Positions 8,998-18,685 of a stretch of DNA of 64,000 bases are shown here, piece by piece. Where the stretch lies: assembly GCF_015159595.1 (NCBI RefSeq), contig NZ_CP063304.1, positions 2,108,001-2,172,000 on the forward strand, written 5' to 3'. The notes under the pieces were generated by a model, which saw only the letters and a list, made by a program, of their open reading frames with translations, was not told the origin of the DNA and did no database searches. The first letter of the stretch is position 1; each line of letters starts with the position of its first letter. Source of the stretch: Blautia liquoris. GTDB lineage: Bacteria > Bacillota > Clostridia > Lachnospirales > Lachnospiraceae. The position numbers and the translations under genes were made by a program.

Positions 8998-9399
8998 TTA
9001 TTTTGATGATTTTTTCTGTTTCTTTTCTTTTTTATTATCTTTTGTCTCTACAGGTTTTGTCTCCGGCTCTTTTGTCTCTACAGCATCGGACTGTTTCTCA
9101 ACTTCTGCAATAGCCGACTTTCTCATCGGTATACGGCAGTTTTTGTTATTGCCGAACTCCACAATTACATCTTCATCAGTGATATCAATAATGATACCGT
9201 AGAATCCGCCGTTTGTGACAACAGCGTCACCCACACTCATGTCGCTTAACATGGCCTGTACTCTCTTTTGTTCCTTTTTCTGAGGCCGTATCATCATAAA
9301 ATACATAAGTCCGATAAGTACAACCAGCCAGATAATCATAAATCCGCCGCCAGCAGCACCGGCCGCCTGACCTCCTGCCCCTGCGTTTGCTAAAATCAT
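8998..9399 (-). CDS. yajC: Preprotein translocase subunit YajC
   Basis: A 133-residue single-span membrane protein associated with the Sec translocon (SecDF-YajC). A Gly/Ala-rich N terminus leads into one membrane helix (GFMIIWLVVLIGLMYFMMI) and the signature RPQKKEQKR. A short beta domain (SVGDAVVTNGGFYGII) and a Lys-rich tail follow. The ATG at 9399 has GGAGGAAATAAC ahead; an in-frame ATG at 9420 lies upstream of that site. It is co-directional with tgt (74 nt), a common pairing, and ends in a strong terminator. Confidence 0.93.
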   Translation of the reverse strand: MILANAGAGGQAAGAAGGGFMIIWLVVLIGLMYFMMIRPQKKEQKRVQAMLSDMSVGDAVVTNGGFYGIIIDITDEDVIVEFGNNKNCRIPMRKSAIAEVEKQSDAVETKEPETKPVETKDNKKEKKQKKSSK

Positions 9400-9473
9400 G
9401 TTATTTCCTCCTACTTTCATTCCAGAATACTACAAATCATAATACAGTAAATTGCTCGATTGTACAAGTCTTT

Positions 9474-10604
9474 TTAAGAATTCTGTGAAAATCCATCCAG
9501 TTTTTTTCTTTTATAAGATGCAAAGCATCCCTCATCAAGAGCATCGCGGATTTCTTCCATCATAGTATTATAATAATACAGGTTATGCAGTACGCAAAGT
9601 CTCATGCCCAGCATTTCTTTCGCCTTCAAAAGATGATGAATATAAGCTCTGCTGTAATGGCGGCAGGCCGGACACTGGCATCCATCTTCGATTGGTGCAG
9701 CATCCATCTTATACTGTGCATTGAACAGATTCAGATGCCCCTGATCGGTATAGACATGGCCATGACGTCCGTTACGGCTGGGATAGACACAGTCAAAGAA
9801 ATCCACGCCTCGCTCCACACCTTCCAGAATATTCGCCGGTGTTCCGACTCCCATCAGATAAACCGGTTTATTCCTCGGCAGATATGGCACTACCTCATCC
9901 AAAATCTCATACATCTGTTCGTGAGTTTCACCGACAGCAAGACCACCTACTGCATATCCGTCGAGATCCATCTCACTGATCTTTTTTGCATGTTCAATTC
10001 GAATATCGCTGTAAATCGCTCCCTGATTGATTCCAAAAAGGAGCTGATGTCTGTTAATTGTATCCTCCCGACTATTAAGCTCTGTCATCTTTTTCTTACA
10101 GCGGAGAAGCCATCTAGCTGTCCGATCCACGGATGCCTGAACATAAGCTCTGTCGGCGACGCTTGACGGGCATTCATCGAATCCCATCGTAATGGTCGAT
10201 GCCAAGTTGGATTGAATCTGCATGCTTTCCTCAGGTCCCATGAAGATTCTTCTGCCATCAATATGTGAATTAAAATAGACACCTTCTTCTTTGATCTTTC
10301 TTAATTTTGCGAGTGAAAAGACCTGAAATCCGCCCGAATCAGTCAGAATCGGCTTATCCCAGACCATAAATTTGTGGAGACCTCCCATTCTTTTGATCAA
10401 TTCGTCTCCTGGCCGAAGATGAAGGTGATATGTGTTTGACAATTCTACCTGTGTCTTTATCTGCTGCAGATCCATGGTTGAGACAGCCCCTTTTATCGCT
10501 GCTGCAGTGCCGACATTCATAAATACAGGGGTCTGAATCGTACCGTGAACTGTGGCTAGTTCGGCACGCTTTGCCCTGCCCTCTTCTTTTAATATTTTAT
10601 ACAT
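9474..10604 (-). CDS. tgt: tRNA-guanine transglycosylase (queuine/preQ1)
   Basis: A 376-residue Tgt that exchanges G34 for preQ1 in tRNAs with GUN anticodons. The fold shows FMNVGTAAAIKG, the active-site block LTDSGGFQVFSL with its catalytic Asp, and FFDCVYPSRNGRHG with the nucleophile Asp. The zinc site is in CQCPACRHYSRAYIHH. The start MYKILKEEGRAKRAEL has AGAGGAAAAC ahead. A strong promoter at 10675-10703 and a roughly 60-nt leader precede it; a right-end fragment of the dispersed repeat lies in the leader on the opposite strand. Confidence 0.97.
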   Translation of the reverse strand: MYKILKEEGRAKRAELATVHGTIQTPVFMNVGTAAAIKGAVSTMDLQQIKTQVELSNTYHLHLRPGDELIKRMGGLHKFMVWDKPILTDSGGFQVFSLAKLRKIKEEGVYFNSHIDGRRIFMGPEESMQIQSNLASTITMGFDECPSSVADRAYVQASVDRTARWLLRCKKKMTELNSREDTINRHQLLFGINQGAIYSDIRIEHAKKISEMDLDGYAVGGLAVGETHEQMYEILDEVVPYLPRNKPVYLMGVGTPANILEGVERGVDFFDCVYPSRNGRHGHVYTDQGHLNLFNAQYKMDAAPIEDGCQCPACRHYSRAYIHHLLKAKEMLGMRLCVLHNLYYYNTMMEEIRDALDEGCFASYKRKKLDGFSQNS

Positions 10605-10630
10605 GTTTTCCTCTTGTCTGTAACTGTGAT

Positions 10631-10662
10631 AATCCGTATATTAAAGGGGTCAAAAGCCCCTT
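10631..10662 (+). repeat. Right-end fragment of the dispersed repeat in the tgt leader
   Basis: The plus strand reads AATCCGTATATTAAAGGGGT then CAAAAGCCCC. It parallels the right end of the full copy at 27629-27868, where AATCCGTGTATCATAAGGGG is followed by TCAAA. The AAGGGG/CCCCTT arms (10644-10649 and 10657-10662) form a small hairpin inside the predicted tgt leader. Orientation is opposite to tgt. Confidence is moderate because the match is about 27 nt with a few changes. Confidence 0.55.
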
Positions 10663-10674
10663 GACGCTTTCAAT

Positions 10675-10703
10675 ATTATAACGAATCCCTGCAGACAATG
10701 CAA
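10675..10703 (-). promoter_or_regulatory. Promoter of tgt-yajC
   Basis: TTGCAT, a 17-nt spacer and a consensus TATAAT on the minus strand. It directs transcription into tgt through the small hairpin at 10644-10662. The -35 box overlaps the region just after the transporter stop codon at 10709. Confidence 0.8.
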
Positions 10704-10708
10704 GCCAA

Positions 10709-11680
10709 TTATTCACGCTCATCGGGAACCATGATTTTTACAGCCTTTACCATAACTTTAGTAAATGGCAGCCACAGGAAGGTACATGCAAGGTTAAACA
10801 CTGTATGTGCATTCGCAATCTGTCTGGCAATCACATCCACTTCCGGTCCCTTGGGAGATATCCATATGATAAATCTGGTAAACCACGGAAGAAGAATCAG
10901 AAACAGTATACTGCCGCTGATATTCAAAAAACTGTGGCAGACGGCTGCCCGTCTGGCATTGACCGGCTGACCAACACTTGCCAGAAGTGAAAGGAATGTT
11001 GTCCCGATGTTATCTCCCATCATAACGCAGGCTGCGCCTGAAAGTCCTATGATACTGCTCACACCATCCTTTGCCGGCTGTAAAGCCAGGCTTTGCAGGA
11101 CAGCAATTGTGGCATTGCTGCTTTGTACGATCATCGTCATCAAAGTCCCGGTTAATACCCCAAGGACTGGAATGTCCGCCACCTTTCTCATCATATTGAC
11201 AAATATCGTACTTGCCGCCAGAGGTCCCATTGCTGTCTTCATCGTGTCAATTCCGACAAAGAGTATCCCGCATCCCAACAGAACCAGACCCGTTAGTTTT
11301 GTATTCTTTTGTTCTCCGATAAAATATATTAGAAATCCAACAAAAACCACAATCCATATGTAATCATTTATTTGAAATGCAATCAGTTGTGCCGTCACCG
11401 TTGTTCCGATATTCGCCCCCATAATGACTGTAACAGCCTGCGGTAATGTCATAAACCCGGCACTTACGAACCCAATCACCATAACCGTGACAACACCGCT
11501 GCTCTGGAGTACTGCTGAGGCAGCCGTTCCGGCAAGAACACCTGCAAGCGGATTTTTTGTCATAGCTGTCAGGACACGCTTAATTCCTTCACCGGCCGCA
11601 CATTTTAGATTTTCTGTCATCAGATTCATACCGAATCCGAACAGTGCCAGCCCTCCCAGAAATTTCAAAATCATCTTCAT
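10709..11680 (-). CDS. Na+/Pi-cotransporter family protein, short form without PhoU domain
   Basis: A 323-residue membrane protein with the duplicated Na_Pi_cotrans core. Each half carries the QSS signature: AVLQSSGVVTVMVIGF and IVQSSNATIAVL. IMGANIGTTVTAQ and MGDNIGTTFLSLL are the paired NIGTT motifs. Eight or nine membrane segments are visible. Most bacterial NptA/YjbB relatives run to about 550 residues with a cytoplasmic PhoU-like domain. This one stops after the membrane part, and no remnant frame is seen downstream. Phosphate is the family substrate; transport here is inferred. No clear ribosome site lies at ideal spacing; GGAGAG is about 15 nt upstream. Confidence 0.88.
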   Translation of the reverse strand: MKMILKFLGGLALFGFGMNLMTENLKCAAGEGIKRVLTAMTKNPLAGVLAGTAASAVLQSSGVVTVMVIGFVSAGFMTLPQAVTVIMGANIGTTVTAQLIAFQINDYIWIVVFVGFLIYFIGEQKNTKLTGLVLLGCGILFVGIDTMKTAMGPLAASTIFVNMMRKVADIPVLGVLTGTLMTMIVQSSNATIAVLQSLALQPAKDGVSSIIGLSGAACVMMGDNIGTTFLSLLASVGQPVNARRAAVCHSFLNISGSILFLILLPWFTRFIIWISPKGPEVDVIARQIANAHTVFNLACTFLWLPFTKVMVKAVKIMVPDERE

Positions 11681-11799
11681 AAAACATTTATCACTCTCCT
11701 TTCCATTCGAATGGCCGATAATCTTTACTAAATTACGTCATATTATAAAATTTCAAGAAAAATCGCTGTTTTTAAAGCTTAAAATCATTTTTTTGTCAA

Positions 11800-11828
11800 T
11801 TGATAATTTTTCATTTTTGTCGTATTAT
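11800..11828 (+). promoter_or_regulatory. Promoter of the activase gene
   Basis: TTGATA, a 17-nt spacer and TATTAT on the plus strand, about 100 nt before the start codon. The same AT-rich stretch read on the minus strand contains TTGACA and could also serve the divergent transporter gene, but its -10 is weak. Confidence 0.6.
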
Positions 11829-11929
11829 AGATAATAGGCTCAAATAGTCAAGTATTCCATGAATTTATATACTAGTTAACCTGCAGTTATTCATTGATTT
11901 TTAACTGTGTAAAAAAGGAGTTCTTTTTT

Positions 11930-14900
11930 ATGATTACATATACACTTGGTATTGACATTGGTTCAACTACCGTTAAGATCGCTATTCTTGATGAACAGCA
12001 TACTCTGATGTTCTCAGATTACGAAAGACACTATGCCGACATCCAGGGAGCCCTTGAGAAACTTCTGGTAAAAGCCCATCAGCAGCTTGGAGAGATGACC
12101 TTAAGTCCAGTAATTACCGGTTCGGGCGGGCTGACTCTCTCAAAGCATCTGAAAGTTCCCTTTGTCCAGGAGGTAATCGCGGTGTCCACTGCCTTAAAGG
12201 CACATGAACCTAAAACGGATGTCGCCATCGAACTGGGCGGAGAGGACGCGAAAATCATTTACTTTGAAAACGGCAATGTAGAGCAGCGGATGAACGGAAT
12301 CTGTGCCGGCGGCACTGGATCCTTTATTGATCAGATGGCTTCTCTTTTGCAGACGGATGCGGCCGGGCTAAACGAATATACAAAACACTATCACTCTATC
12401 TATCCTATTGCAGCCCGCTGCGGTGTATTCGCCAAAACAGATATTCAGCCTCTGATCAACGAAGGAGCAACCAAGGAAGATCTCTCCGTCTCTATCTTTC
12501 AGGCCGTTGTAAACCAGACGATCTCAGGCCTTGCCTGCGGAAAGCCAATTCGCGGACATGTTGCATTCCTGGGCGGCCCGCTTCATTTTCTTCCGGAGCT
12601 TAAAAAATGTTTCATAAGGACCTTAAGTCTTGACGATGAACATACCATAGCTCCTGAGAATTCGCATCTGTTCGCGGCCATCGGAAGTGCATTAAATGCG
12701 GATGAGAAGGTTCAGATCTCTCTGGAAAACCTGATTGGTCAGCTCCACCAAAGAGTAAAAATTGATTTTGAAGTTGAGCGAATGAACCCATTGTTCTCTT
12801 CGAAGAAAGAATATGATAAATTTCTCGACCGTCAGAACAAAAATAAAGTTACCACAGGAGATCTGTCTGCTTACGAGGGAAACTGTTATCTCGGAATTGA
12901 TGCCGGCTCCACGACAACGAAGACCGCTCTGATCGGTGAAGATGGAGCCCTCCTGTACAGTTTTTACAGTAACAATCACGGAAGTCCGCTGGACACTTCG
13001 ATTAAGGCCATACAGGAGATCTATGATCATCTGCCCGAAAAGGCACATATTGTCTATTCCTGCTCCACCGGTTACGGAGAAGCACTGATTAAGAATGCTC
13101 TTTTGTTGGATGAAGGAGAGGTTGAAACGATCTCCCACTATTACGCCGCTGCTTTCTTCGATCCGCTTGTCGACTGCATCCTCGATATCGGCGGTCAGGA
13201 CATGAAATGTATCAAGATCAAGAATCATGCGGTGGACAGCGTGCAGTTAAACGAGGCATGTTCTTCCGGATGTGGTTCTTTTATTGAAACTTTTGCCCAA
13301 TCATTAAATTACAGTGTACAGGACTTTGCCAAAGCCGCTTTGTTTGCCGAGAACCCGATTGATCTTGGAACCCGCTGTACAGTATTTATGAACTCAAAAG
13401 TAAAACAGGCACAAAAAGAGGGTGCCACCGTTGCGGATATTTCCGCCGGACTCGCCTATTCGGTGATCAAGAATGCCCTTTATAAAGTAATCAAGGTGTC
13501 CGATGCCTCTGAACTTGGAAAACATATCGTTGTCCAGGGTGGAACTTTTTATAATGATGCTGTATTAAAAAGCTTCGAACAAATCGCCGACTGCCAGGCC
13601 ATTCGTCCCGACATTGCCGGAATCATGGGGGCTTTCGGTGCTGCTCTGATCGCACGGGAACGTTACAGCGAAGATAGGCAGACAACGATGCTTTCTATCG
13701 AGGACATCAACAACTTAAAGTATTCCACAAAGATGGTCAACTGCGGCGGATGTACGAATAACTGTCGTCTGACTGTCAACAATTTTTCCGGAGGCCGTCA
13801 CTATATCAGCGGCAACCGCTGCGAGCGCGGTCTGGGCAGAGAAAAGAAGAAAAACGACATTCCAAACCTCTTTGACTACAAGTACAAAAGACTGTTTCGA
13901 TATAAACCCTTAGATGAGAAAGAAGCGTCAAGAGGACAGGTCGGAATCCCCCGTGTGCTGAACATGTTTGAAGATTATCCATTCTGGTATACCTTCTTTA
14001 CAGCCCTAAAATACCAGGTAGTGCTCTCTCCATCCTCCTCTCATAAGATATACGAACTGGGCATAGAGTCTATCCCAAGTGAATCGGAATGTTATCCTGC
14101 AAAGCTTGCTCATGGCCATGTCACCTGGCTGATTAAACATGGGATAAAGTATATCTTCTATCCTTGTATTCCCTATGAGCGTGATGAATTCCCAGAGGCA
14201 GTCAACCACTATAACTGTCCTATTGTCACCTCCTATGCGGAGAACATAAAAAATAATGTGGATGAGCTGAAAGATCCGTCAATTAAGTTTCGGAATCCTT
14301 TCCTGGCATTTACGAATGAACAGGTTCTGGCTGACGGCCTTGTAAAGGAGTTTTCTCAGATTCCGGAAAAAGAAGTTCGTCACGCTGTCAATAAAGGCTG
14401 GACAGAACTTGCACATATGAGAAAAGATATAGAAAAGAAAGGCGAGGAAACTCTTGCCTGGATGGAGAAAAATCACAAAAGAGGCATCGTTCTGGCCGGG
14501 CGCCCTTATCATGTCGATCCTGAGATTCACCATGGAATTCCGGATATGATTAATTCCTATGGCATCGCCGTGCTTACAGAGGATTCTGTCTCTCATCTGG
14601 CTCCTCTGGAACGTCCGCTTCGTGTAAACGATCAGTGGATGTATCATACCAGACTATATGCAGCTGCCAATTATCTGAAGACAAGAGATGATCTCGATAT
14701 GATACAGCTGAACTCCTTTGGGTGTGGTCTGGACGCTGTCACCACGGACCAGGTGTATGAGATCCTGACAAACAGTGATAAGATCTATACCTGCTTAAAG
14801 ATTGATGAAGTCAATAATCTCGGAGCCGCACGAATTCGTGTCCGTTCCCTTCTGGCTGCCATTCGCGCCAGAGACGAGGCAAAAGCGAAGCGCAGCATCC

Positions 14901-16174
14901 GGCCAGCCTCTGTCAAAAAAGTAGCATTTACAAAGGAGATGCGCAAGGACTACACAATCCTCTGCCCGCAGATGTCTCCGATCCACTTTTCTATCATGGA
15001 GGCAGCCTTTCGTGCCAGTGGCTACAATCTGGTAGTTCTGCCAAATGACAACAAAGAGGCTGTTGATACAGGACTTAAGTATGTCAACAACGACGCCTGC
15101 TATCCTTCTTTGATGGTTGTAGGTCAGATTATGGAGGCTTTGCAGTCCGGGAAATATGACCTGGATAAGGTTGCAATTATCATGTCGCAGACCGGCGGCG
15201 GCTGCCGTGCGTCAAACTATATCGCCTTTATACGCCGTGCCCTTGAAAAAGCAGGCATGACCCAGATTCCGGTAATCTCTCTGAATCTGAGTGGTCTTGA
15301 GAGCAACCCCGGTTTCAAAATCACGCCTGGTCTGGGGCTTCGGGTTTCCTATGCAGCTGCATTCGGAGATATACTTATGAAATGCCTGTACCGCATGCGC
15401 CCCTATGAGATTGAAAAGGGTTCTGCAGACAGGCTGCACCGCAAATGGGAGCGTTACTGCATCGACTTTATCCGTGGAAAACATATTAGCCACACGAAAT
15501 ATCAACAGATCTGCCGTACAATCATCCGCGATTTTGACAATCTGCCAATCACCGATGAAGTTAAACCAAAGGTCGGAATCGTGGGAGAGATCCTCGTCAA
15601 ATTCCTTCCTGCCGCCAACAACCATCTGGCTGAACTCCTGGAAAAGGAGGGCGCCGAGGCCGTATGCCCGGATTTGATCGACTTTATGTGCTACTGTTTC
15701 TACAACTCCAACTTCAAAGTTGAGCATTACGGGTTCAAAAAATCCGGAGCAGCGCTTGCAAATCTGGGAATTAAATACGTCAACTGGCTTCGTTCGGCCA
15801 GCACAAAGGAGTTTGAAAAGAGTAAACATTTTACACCTCCGGCTAAAATTGATGATCTGGCAAAGATGGCATCGCCTATCGTCTCCATCGGCAATCAGAC
15901 CGGTGAGGGATGGTTTCTGACCGGTGAAATGCTGGAACTGATTCATAACGATGTGCCAAATATCGTATGTATCCAGCCGTTTGCCTGCCTGCCAAACCAC
16001 ATCGTCGGCAAGGGTGTTATAAAATCCATCCGGAAGAAATACCCTCAGGCCAACATCGTAGCGATTGATTATGATCCAGGTGCTTCCGAGGTCAATCAGT
16101 TAAACAGAATTAAATTGATGCTCTCGACAGCCGGCAGGAACCTGGAAAACCAAAAAATCAGCCTATCTGAATGA
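11930..16174 (+). CDS. Giant 2-hydroxyacyl-CoA dehydratase activase-related protein (two ASKHA domains plus DUF2229/dehydratase-like part)
   Basis: A 1414-residue protein of the clostridial activase family (HgdC/BcrAD/BadFG-like). Two tandem ASKHA ATPase domains are visible. The first has [22 protein letters not shown] and [10 protein letters not shown]; the second has [27 protein letters not shown] and [10 protein letters not shown]. The central Cys-rich segment has [10 protein letters not shown] and GNRCERGLG, which may bind an Fe-S cluster. The C-terminal half is DUF2229/HgdB-like, with [20 protein letters not shown] and [13 protein letters not shown]. The ATG at 11930 follows AAAGGAG; an in-frame ATG at 11894 lies before this site. 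It stands alone, with no HgdAB pair nearby. The substrate is unknown. Confidence 0.92.
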   Translation: MITYTLGIDIGSTTVKIAILDEQHTLMFSDYERHYADIQGALEKLLVKAHQQLGEMTLSPVITGSGGLTLSKHLKVPFVQEVIAVSTALKAHEPKTDVAIELGGEDAKIIYFENGNVEQRMNGICAGGTGSFIDQMASLLQTDAAGLNEYTKHYHSIYPIAARCGVFAKTDIQPLINEGATKEDLSVSIFQAVVNQTISGLACGKPIRGHVAFLGGPLHFLPELKKCFIRTLSLDDEHTIAPENSHLFAAIGSALNADEKVQISLENLIGQLHQRVKIDFEVERMNPLFSSKKEYDKFLDRQNKNKVTTGDLSAYEGNCYLGIDAGSTTTKTALIGEDGALLYSFYSNNHGSPLDTSIKAIQEIYDHLPEKAHIVYSCSTGYGEALIKNALLLDEGEVETISHYYAAAFFDPLVDCILDIGGQDMKCIKIKNHAVDSVQLNEACSSGCGSFIETFAQSLNYSVQDFAKAALFAENPIDLGTRCTVFMNSKVKQAQKEGATVADISAGLAYSVIKNALYKVIKVSDASELGKHIVVQGGTFYNDAVLKSFEQIADCQAIRPDIAGIMGAFGAALIARERYSEDRQTTMLSIEDINNLKYSTKMVNCGGCTNNCRLTVNNFSGGRHYISGNRCERGLGREKKKNDIPNLFDYKYKRLFRYKPLDEKEASRGQVGIPRVLNMFEDYPFWYTFFTALKYQVVLSPSSSHKIYELGIESIPSESECYPAKLAHGHVTWLIKHGIKYIFYPCIPYERDEFPEAVNHYNCPIVTSYAENIKNNVDELKDPSIKFRNPFLAFTNEQVLADGLVKEFSQIPEKEVRHAVNKGWTELAHMRKDIEKKGEETLAWMEKNHKRGIVLAGRPYHVDPEIHHGIPDMINSYGIAVLTEDSVSHLAPLERPLRVNDQWMYHTRLYAAANYLKTRDDLDMIQLNSFGCGLDAVTTDQVYEILTNSDKIYTCLKIDEVNNLGAARIRVRSLLAAIRARDEAKAKRSIRPASVKKVAFTKEMRKDYTILCPQMSPIHFSIMEAAFRASGYNLVVLPNDNKEAVDTGLKYVNNDACYPSLMVVGQIMEALQSGKYDLDKVAIIMSQTGGGCRASNYIAFIRRALEKAGMTQIPVISLNLSGLESNPGFKITPGLGLRVSYAAAFGDILMKCLYRMRPYEIEKGSADRLHRKWERYCIDFIRGKHISHTKYQQICRTIIRDFDNLPITDEVKPKVGIVGEILVKFLPAANNHLAELLEKEGAEAVCPDLIDFMCYCFYNSNFKVEHYGFKKSGAALANLGIKYVNWLRSASTKEFEKSKHFTPPAKIDDLAKMASPIVSIGNQTGEGWFLTGEMLELIHNDVPNIVCIQPFACLPNHIVGKGVIKSIRKKYPQANIVAIDYDPGASEVNQLNRIKLMLSTAGRNLENQKISLSE

Positions 16175-16191
16175 CCTTTCCGTACAATTTC

Positions 16192-16236
16192 AAAAAGACT
16201 GCTGCAGCATCTGATTTTAACCGGCTGCTGCAGCAG
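16192..16236 (-). terminator. Terminator after the glycosyltransferase gene
   Basis: A perfect 11-bp inverted repeat, CTGCTGCAGCA and TGCTGCAGCAG, with a 16-nt loop. On the minus strand it is followed by TCTTTTTG. It sits between the convergent activase and glycosyltransferase genes and may act in both directions, though the T-rich tail is only clear on the minus strand. Confidence 0.75.
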
Positions 16237-16278
16237 GTCAATCTGATTTGTTCTCCGCCTTTGCCGGAATCGCCTCCG

Positions 16279-17358
16279 TCAATGCACTCCCAATCTTCTT
16301 AAAAAGTATTCCCGATTCGCAAGATACGTCTTAGAATCGGGTCTTACTTTTCCCGCCATCTCGTTGTACATCTGGGCCGTTTTGTAATCGCCAAGTCTAT
16401 CATAACACACACACAACTGGAGATACGGAATATAGTCATAACAATCCAGTAAAACAAATCCACCTCTCTCATCCCGTCTTTTTGTATTTGCAGCTTGTTT
16501 ATACCAGAAAACTGCAATTGGATACTTTTTCTTATCAAAAAAACATCTTCCAATATCACAGCAAATCTCTGCCCTTGGGATATCCAGACTTAAACTATAG
16601 AACAAGGCCTGAAGTTCTTGCTTCTCCTGCCCCATATGATGATAACAATCAGCCAAATGTCTGCATGCCTCAATCTGGTTTTCCAGCCATCCATCCTCTG
16701 ACTCTAAGAAAACCTCATAATTTTCTTTTGCCTCCTCGTATCTTCGATGGTAATACAGCTCCCCGGCATAGTAAAACTGCTGACGTGGATCCAACGGGAT
16801 GCCTTCATGGATCATCTTTTCAAAGATTCGTAAATTTCTGTCAGGATCAGAAGCTTTTATTTTCCTGTGCTCGATCCCTGTCTCAGAATAGATGATATTC
16901 CCGCTCGGTGTTATAGCCTCGTGGATTGGGCTTACCCACAGATATCCTTTATGATTTTTAATTAGTCTCTCGCGGTAATAGGAAAAGTTTGGATTCCCCA
17001 TATCATCAAATCCCGTGTGATACTTCATCATCACAATATCAACGGCGGGGTCCAAATCTCTCTTGAGATCTAAGAAATCTCTCCTGTCTTTTTCACTGAT
17101 CACATCATCGGCATCCAGCCACATCAGATAATCCTTTGTTCCCCTGGAAAATGCAAAATTCCTTGCAGCAGCAAAATCATCAATCCAGACAAAATCATAG
17201 ACCAAATCAGTATATCTGGATGCAATCTCCCGTGTTCGGTCTGCAGATCCTGTATCGACAATCACAATCTCATCCGCGATATCCTGTACACTGTCAAGAC
17301 ATCGTGCGAGAACTTCTTCTTCATCTTTTACAATCATACATAAGCTGATTGAAACCAT
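16279..17358 (-). CDS. Family 2 glycosyltransferase with C-terminal TPR-like repeats
   Basis: A 359-residue cytosolic glycosyltransferase of the SunS/TPR-GT2 kind. The N-terminal GT-A domain begins ISLCMIVKDEEEVLARCLDS, with IVIVDTGSADRT and the metal-binding WLDADD. From about residue 185 the helical repeats contain FYYAGELYYHRRYEEAKENY, typical of TPR units. The ATG at 17358 has GAAAGGA nine nt upstream; an in-frame ATG at 17376 lies before it. Relatives glycosylate peptides or proteins (sublancin SunS), but the acceptor here is unknown and no peptide precursor was seen next to it. Confidence 0.88.
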   Translation of the reverse strand: MVSISLCMIVKDEEEVLARCLDSVQDIADEIVIVDTGSADRTREIASRYTDLVYDFVWIDDFAAARNFAFSRGTKDYLMWLDADDVISEKDRRDFLDLKRDLDPAVDIVMMKYHTGFDDMGNPNFSYYRERLIKNHKGYLWVSPIHEAITPSGNIIYSETGIEHRKIKASDPDRNLRIFEKMIHEGIPLDPRQQFYYAGELYYHRRYEEAKENYEVFLESEDGWLENQIEACRHLADCYHHMGQEKQELQALFYSLSLDIPRAEICCDIGRCFFDKKKYPIAVFWYKQAANTKRRDERGGFVLLDCYDYIPYLQLCVCYDRLGDYKTAQMYNEMAGKVRPDSKTYLANREYFLRRLGVH

Positions 17359-17407
17359 AGAAACCAGTCCTTTCAATTTTCGGATACTCTCTATCTAGCC
17401 TATGTTG

Positions 17408-17460
17408 TAAAAGCAAAATAAGGTACCGGAAACGAAAGAAGTTCTCGTTTTCGGTACCTT
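17408..17460 (-). terminator. Intrinsic terminator after the alcohol dehydrogenase gene
   Basis: A 16-bp near-perfect stem (17420-17435 paired with 17445-17460, arms AAGGTACCG...AAACGA) with a 9-nt loop, followed on the minus strand by TTATTTTGCTTTT. It lies 30 nt after the dehydrogenase stop codon. Confidence 0.85.
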
Positions 17461-17489
17461 ATAGAAGTTTATGGTTTCTTGAGAAAAGC

Positions 17490-18668
17490 TTATGCCATCT
17501 TGTATATCGTTTCTACCTCAGCGGCAGACAATGGTTTCAGTCTGGAGAGCTTCAGGGTATCCTGCTGTGTGGCGTTCATCGCAAGATCGTGGATTTCCTC
17601 ATCAGATGGGTGAATCCCCAATTCTGACAATGAAATCGGCATACCCAGGGATTGAAAATATTCTTCTGTCTTCTCAATTCCCTCTTTGGCTATTTCCATC
17701 TGGCTCTTCCCCTGAGAAGAAATTCCCATGACATTTACCGCATATCGGGCAAATCTGTCTGGTGCAGTATCGTACTGAAATCTTGCCCATGATCCCCACA
17801 GAACAGATAAGGTTTCTCCATGGGTGATATCATACTTTGCACCGAGTGCCTGACCCATCTTATGAACGGAAAAATCTTTTCCTCTTCCACAACTGGTCAG
17901 ATCGTTGTGGGAAAGACTGCTGCACCACATAATCTCAGCCATCACATCATAATCTTCTTGATTTTCCAGAGCTTTTGTGCCATTTCTCATGACAGTTCGA
18001 AGGAGACCTTCCGCAATCTCATCTGTCATCTCGCAGGTGAAACCGGGGATAAAATAGCGCTCCATGGTATGCATCATGATATCCGTAACACCACATGCGA
18101 TCTGTTTTTTGGGAACTGTGAAAGCAAGTTCCGGATTCATCACTGCAAATTTCACTCTGTTAAACGGTGTACTGATTCCAACTTTTCTGCCCACTTCTTC
18201 ATTAGTAAGAACTGCGGAATCACTCATCTCACTTCCGGCCGCTGCAATCGTCAGCACCACACCCACAGGTATTGATTTTGTAAGCGGAATCTTTCCGGTC
18301 CAGATCTCCCACAGGTCAAGTGTTGGATTCGCAGTGCCATGTGCGATCCCTTTTGCGGTATCAATCACACTTCCGCCGCCTACACCGAGTATAAAATCGG
18401 CCTGAAATTCAATTGCCTTCTTCACACCTTCCTCTGCCAGTGCAAGACGCGGATTGGGCTTTACTCCTCCGATCTCATCATAGACAATATCTTCTTCATC
18501 CAGAGATCTTTTCACTCGGTCAAGCACGCCGCTTTTGATAACGCTTCCGCCGCCGTAGACGATTAAAACGCGGGATCCTCCCCACTTCTTCACTTCAGAA
18601 CCTGCCTGTTTCTCTGTTCCCTTGCCAAAAACAACTTCTGTCGGTGCATACTGTACAAAATTATCCAT
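17490..18668 (-). CDS. Iron-containing alcohol dehydrogenase, butanol-dehydrogenase type
   Basis: A 392-residue group III alcohol dehydrogenase, NAD(P)H-dependent. The nucleotide-binding block is LIVYGGGS and ILGVGGGSVIDTAKGIAHG. Metal-ligand regions are GVTDIMMHTMERYF, the SVHKMGQALGAKYDITHG segment and a conserved His cluster. The sequence is closest to the BdhA/YqdH-like butanol dehydrogenase group. A role in reducing fermentation aldehydes, or lactaldehyde from rhamnose and fucose, is possible but not indicated by the neighbours. ADH and the lipoprotein gene (18 nt apart) may be cotranscribed. Confidence 0.92.
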   Translation of the reverse strand: MDNFVQYAPTEVVFGKGTEKQAGSEVKKWGGSRVLIVYGGGSVIKSGVLDRVKRSLDEEDIVYDEIGGVKPNPRLALAEEGVKKAIEFQADFILGVGGGSVIDTAKGIAHGTANPTLDLWEIWTGKIPLTKSIPVGVVLTIAAAGSEMSDSAVLTNEEVGRKVGISTPFNRVKFAVMNPELAFTVPKKQIACGVTDIMMHTMERYFIPGFTCEMTDEIAEGLLRTVMRNGTKALENQEDYDVMAEIMWCSSLSHNDLTSCGRGKDFSVHKMGQALGAKYDITHGETLSVLWGSWARFQYDTAPDRFARYAVNVMGISSQGKSQMEIAKEGIEKTEEYFQSLGMPISLSELGIHPSDEEIHDLAMNATQQDTLKLSRLKPLSAAEVETIYKMA

Positions 18669-18685
18669 CTCTTCCTCCTATATGA

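Noticed and set aside
15212-16000. A 262-codon minus-strand frame
   Set aside because: It is antisense to the conserved C-terminal part of the giant activase; no recognisable domain.
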